NCBI RefSeq assembly: GCF_050402865.1
Contig: NZ_BAABMF010000015.1
Coordinates: forward strand, 1-64,000
DNA: 64,000 bases
Direction: 5' to 3'
Source: Clostridium_AF sediminicola
Lineage (GTDB): Bacteria; Bacillota; Clostridia; Clostridiales; Clostridiaceae
The notes beneath the pieces are model-generated. The model was given only the letters and a program-made list of their open reading frames with translations. It had not been told where the DNA came from and searched no databases. Below are positions 61,181 to 64,000 of the stretch, in pieces. The translations under genes were made by a program, and so were the position numbers. Within the stretch, counting starts at the first letter, position 1. Each line of letters begins with the position of its first letter.

Positions 61181-62021
61181 GAAAAAACCAGTGATATCAT
61201 TTGAAATATTTCCACCGAAAAGGGAATGTAATGTTGATACAATATATAATACTGTGGAAGAATTTGCAAATTTAAATCCAGATTATATAAGTGTAACCTA
61301 TGGGGCCGGTGGAGTAGGAAGTGATAAAACAGTAGAAATTGCATCAATGATAAAAAATAAATATAAAATTGAAGCACTTGCTCATTTAACATGTTTTGGA
61401 TCAAGTAAAGAAAGAATTGCTTTAAAAATAGAAGAATTAAAAACCAATAACATTGAAAATATTCTTGCTATGAGAGGTGATATTCAAGAAGAAATTATTT
61501 TGAAAAGTAATACAAAATATAATTATGCGACAGACTTAATTAAAGATATAAGAAAGTTCGGAGGATTTTCTATAGGTGCGGCGGCATATCCAGAAGGACA
61601 CATAGAATGTGATGATTTGAGAATTAGTTCAATACATCTTAAACAAAAGGTTGATGCAGGCGCTGATTTTTTAATAACTCAATTATTTTTTGATAATGAA
61701 CTTTTTTATAAGTTTTTAAATTTAAAAGAAAAGCTTTCCGTAAAAGTACCTATTTCTGCAGGTATAATGCCAATACTTAACAAGAAACAGGTGCAAAAAA
61801 TGATATTTATGTGTGGCGCATCTTTGCCATCAAAGATTATAAAGATTTTGCATAAATATGAGAGTAATCCTGATAGTTTAAGAAGAGCAGGAATAGAATA
61901 TGCAGCTGAGCAGGTAATAGATCTTATTGCTAATGGAGTAGATGGAGTGCATATATATACGATGAATCAACCGGAAATAGCAAGAGAAATTCTAAAAAAC
62001 ATACAACCTAAAATTAGATAA
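61155..62021 (+). CDS. metF: Methylenetetrahydrofolate reductase
   Basis: The 288-residue protein is a MetF family member: VISFEIFPPKRE near residue 15, LAHLTCFGSSKERI near 80, NILAMRGD near 108 and FLITQLFFDNELFYKFL near 180. It reduces 5,10-methylene-THF to 5-methyl-THF, the methyl donor for MetH. ATG 61155 has GAAGGAGGT just upstream; an earlier ATG at 61137 would overlap that site. It is under the SAM riboswitch, and metH follows 98 bases downstream. Confidence 0.93.
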   Translation: MHIKDLYSKKKPVISFEIFPPKRECNVDTIYNTVEEFANLNPDYISVTYGAGGVGSDKTVEIASMIKNKYKIEALAHLTCFGSSKERIALKIEELKTNNIENILAMRGDIQEEIILKSNTKYNYATDLIKDIRKFGGFSIGAAAYPEGHIECDDLRISSIHLKQKVDAGADFLITQLFFDNELFYKFLNLKEKLSVKVPISAGIMPILNKKQVQKMIFMCGASLPSKIIKILHKYESNPDSLRRAGIEYAAEQVIDLIANGVDGVHIYTMNQPEIAREILKNIQPKIR

Positions 62022-62119
62022 TACAGTGCAGAGAAAATCAGTTACTACAATAATGAGAACAGAAATGAAAGATATAATGCCAGAAAAAGGTGTTTATTAT
62101 AGAAGGGATGGAAGTAATT

Positions 62120-64000
62120 GTGGACTTTAAAAAATATTTAAATGAAAATTTTGTTGTTTTTGATGGAGCAATGGGTACTATGCTTCAAAATTCGGGGTTA
62201 AAACTAGGTGATATTCCAGAAATATATAATATTACACACCCTAAAATAATTAGGAATATTCATAAAAGATATATAGAAGCAGGGGCAGATGTTGTTACTA
62301 CTAATACATTTCAAGCTAATGAATTAAAGCTTGGAGAATGTCCATATAGTCTGGAAGAGGTTATAGAATCAGGAGTAAAATTAGCAAAGGAATCTGGAGC
62401 AAAATGGGTAGCTTTAGATATAGGACCTCTTGGACAGCTTATGGAACCTATGGGAACTATTAGTTTTGGAAGGGCATATGAAATTTTTAAAAGACAGATA
62501 GTGGCTGGAGTTAAGGCAGGGGCTGATATTATCTTAATTGAAACTATTTCTGATCTTTATGAAGCTAAAGCAGCTGTACTTGCAGCTAAGGAAAATAGTT
62601 CATTACCTATATTATGTACAATGACTTTTCAAGAAGATGGCAGAACATTTATAGGTAATGATCCCAAAACTGCAATAATTACTCTTCAGGGGCTTGGAAT
62701 AGATGGATTTGGAATCAATTGTTCTTTAGGTCCTAAAGAAATTATTCCATTAGTAAATGAGATTCTACAATATTCAAAGGTACCAGTAATGATTCAACCT
62801 AATGCAGGTCTTCCTCAAATTAAGGATGAGTGTACAATTTATGATATAAGTCCTAGTGAGTTTGCGAATAATATGAAAATTATGGTGGAAAATGGCGTTA
62901 GGATACTTGGAGGATGTTGTGGAACAAGTCCAGAATTTATTATGAAGATAAGCAATATTGTTCATGGTGTGAAGATAATTAAAACGCATCCCAAAGGTGT
63001 AACTGCAGTAACTTCTGGCAATAAAACTGTAATTTTAGACGGTAAAAAAACTATAATAGGAGAAAGAATAAATCCAACGGGAAAGAAAAAATTGAAGGAA
63101 GCACTAAAAAGTAGAAATATGGAATATATACTTAATGAAGCTATAAATCAAACTAATGCAGGAGCTGATATATTAGATATTAATGTAGGACTTCCTGAAA
63201 TAAATGAAGTTGAAGTTATAAAAAATGTTATATATGAAGTACAGAGTATTATTAATCTTCCGTTGCAAATAGACAGTGCAAGTTCAAGTGCAATTGAAGC
63301 TGCTGTTAGAATTTATAATGGTAAGCCTATAATTAATTCAGTAAATGGTAAAGAAGAGGTCATGGATAGTATATTTCCTATTGTAAAAAAATATGGAGCT
63401 TCAATTATAGGGTTAACACTTGATAAAAACGGAATTCCGTCTTCAGCTGAAGAAAGGTTTAGGATTGCTGAAAGAATTGTAAAAAGAGCAAAAGAGTTTG
63501 GAATACCTAGGGAGGATATTTTAATCGATTGCCTAGTTCTTACTGCATCTGCTCAGCAATGTGAAGTTATAGAGACTTTAAAGGCAATCAAGCTTGTTAA
63601 GGAAAAACTAAAAGTTAAAACTGTGCTAGGGATTAGTAATGTATCTTTTGGTTTGCCAGAGAGGGAGTTGCTAAATAGTACATTTCTAGCAGCTGCATTT
63701 GGAGCAGGACTAGATGCTCCCATTTTAAATCCTATGTCTAAGGAGATTATGAATACTGTAAATGCTTTTAAAGTTTTATATAATGAAGATAAAGATGCAA
63801 AGAGGTTCATTGAAAACTATGGAGATACAAAAGCTAATAGAGAAGAAAAGGTTAAAGTAAATAAAGACCTGAAGGATATAATAATTGAAGGCAGAAAAGA
63901 AGAAGCGGCGCTAATTACTAAGGAGCTTTTAAAAGAGAAAAATCCAATGGAAATTATTAACGAGTATTTTGTGCCTGCTCTTGATGTTGTTGGTGAAAAA
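62120..64000 (+). CDS. metH: Cobalamin-dependent methionine synthase, N-terminal part (cut by window end)
   Basis: The frame is open from 62120 to the window end (627 codons). It has the homocysteine S-methyltransferase domain (FDGAMGTMLQ at about 14; zinc cysteines in GINCSLGP and GGCCGTSPEF, about 200 and 270), then the pterin-binding domain (INPTGKKKLKEAL, DILDINVGLPEINE, IIGLTLDKNG). The last 40 residues (NEYFVPALDVVGEK) begin the cobalamin cap domain. The rest is beyond the window. The start is GTG at 62120 with GGAAG at 5 bases; ATG 62108 in frame would place the site at zero spacing. Confidence 0.92.
   Translation, partial: MDFKKYLNENFVVFDGAMGTMLQNSGLKLGDIPEIYNITHPKIIRNIHKRYIEAGADVVTTNTFQANELKLGECPYSLEEVIESGVKLAKESGAKWVALDIGPLGQLMEPMGTISFGRAYEIFKRQIVAGVKAGADIILIETISDLYEAKAAVLAAKENSSLPILCTMTFQEDGRTFIGNDPKTAIITLQGLGIDGFGINCSLGPKEIIPLVNEILQYSKVPVMIQPNAGLPQIKDECTIYDISPSEFANNMKIMVENGVRILGGCCGTSPEFIMKISNIVHGVKIIKTHPKGVTAVTSGNKTVILDGKKTIIGERINPTGKKKLKEALKSRNMEYILNEAINQTNAGADILDINVGLPEINEVEVIKNVIYEVQSIINLPLQIDSASSSAIEAAVRIYNGKPIINSVNGKEEVMDSIFPIVKKYGASIIGLTLDKNGIPSSAEERFRIAERIVKRAKEFGIPREDILIDCLVLTASAQQCEVIETLKAIKLVKEKLKVKTVLGISNVSFGLPERELLNSTFLAAAFGAGLDAPILNPMSKEIMNTVNAFKVLYNEDKDAKRFIENYGDTKANREEKVKVNKDLKDIIIEGRKEEAALITKELLKEKNPMEIINEYFVPALDVVGEK

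Noticed and set aside
62038..62127. Small frame between metF and metH
   Set aside because: No RBS and no family pattern; overlaps the metH start region and is probably chance.

Overview
The window looks like a chromosomal segment of a spore-forming, anaerobic Clostridium-type Firmicute. The DNA is very AT-rich, ribosome-binding sites are strong (AGGAGG-like), and TTG/GTG starts occur. The genes include a Tlp-type spore protein, a Spo0E-like phosphatase missed by a simple length cutoff, an [FeFe] hydrogenase, and a SAM-I riboswitch in front of metF/metH. No tRNA, rRNA, CRISPR array or prophage was seen. The extreme left edge carries what looks like one end of an IS3-type element.

Layout. 0.2-11 kb: an AraC regulator followed by a sugar catabolic cassette of unassigned substrate (FGGY kinase, class II aldolase, FucI-like isomerase, DUF4867, DUF4432 epimerase-like protein, Zn alcohol dehydrogenase, YidK-like Na+ symporter) and a decayed second aldolase. 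11-20.7 kb: Xaa-Pro aminopeptidase, beta-lactamase-fold lipoprotein, GNAT, vanadium haloperoxidase/PAP2 protein, membrane protein, an AlaX-like protein lacking zinc ligands, EamA exporter, PucR regulator, Spo0E. 21-25.5 kb: a 1141-residue [FeFe] hydrogenase fused to a GltD-like flavoprotein, then a Cys-rich protein. 25.9-34 kb: GT2-PilZ synthase-like protein, signal peptidase I, Tlp, small membrane proteins, SEC-C methionine aminopeptidase, TPR-GGDEF protein, pilin-like protein. 34-43 kb: YesN/YesM two-component system divergent from a sugar ABC importer with a GH65 phosphorylase. 43-49.3 kb: truncated PEP-synthase swivel domain, an orphan, a DnaJ/degenerate-GGDEF fusion, an SLC12-type transporter, a YczE-like protein with a G8 tract at its start, and a wrecked FtsX ABC cassette. 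49.3-53 kb: molybdate/tungstate importer with a ModE-like box, a DUF364 protein and a short ModE. 53-60.8 kb: PAS kinase, duplicated-domain lipoprotein, OmpR/HisKA pair with a beta-propeller protein and a small secreted protein. 60.9-64 kb: SAM riboswitch, metF and metH (cut by the window end).

How the parts work together. The sugar cassette resembles pathways that isomerise, phosphorylate and then split a ketose phosphate. The GH65 cluster imports an oligosaccharide and splits it phosphorolytically, sensed by YesM/YesN. Three loci (PilZ synthase, TPR-GGDEF, DnaJ-GGDEF-like) point to cyclic-di-GMP signalling. The mod locus supplies Mo/W under ModE control, and the methionine locus is under SAM control. 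Several genes are decaying (aldolase copy, ABC/FtsX cassette, swivel-domain fragment, DUF5050 remnant), so the segment is a mix of housekeeping and accessory DNA. Functions come from motif reading only; no database search was run.
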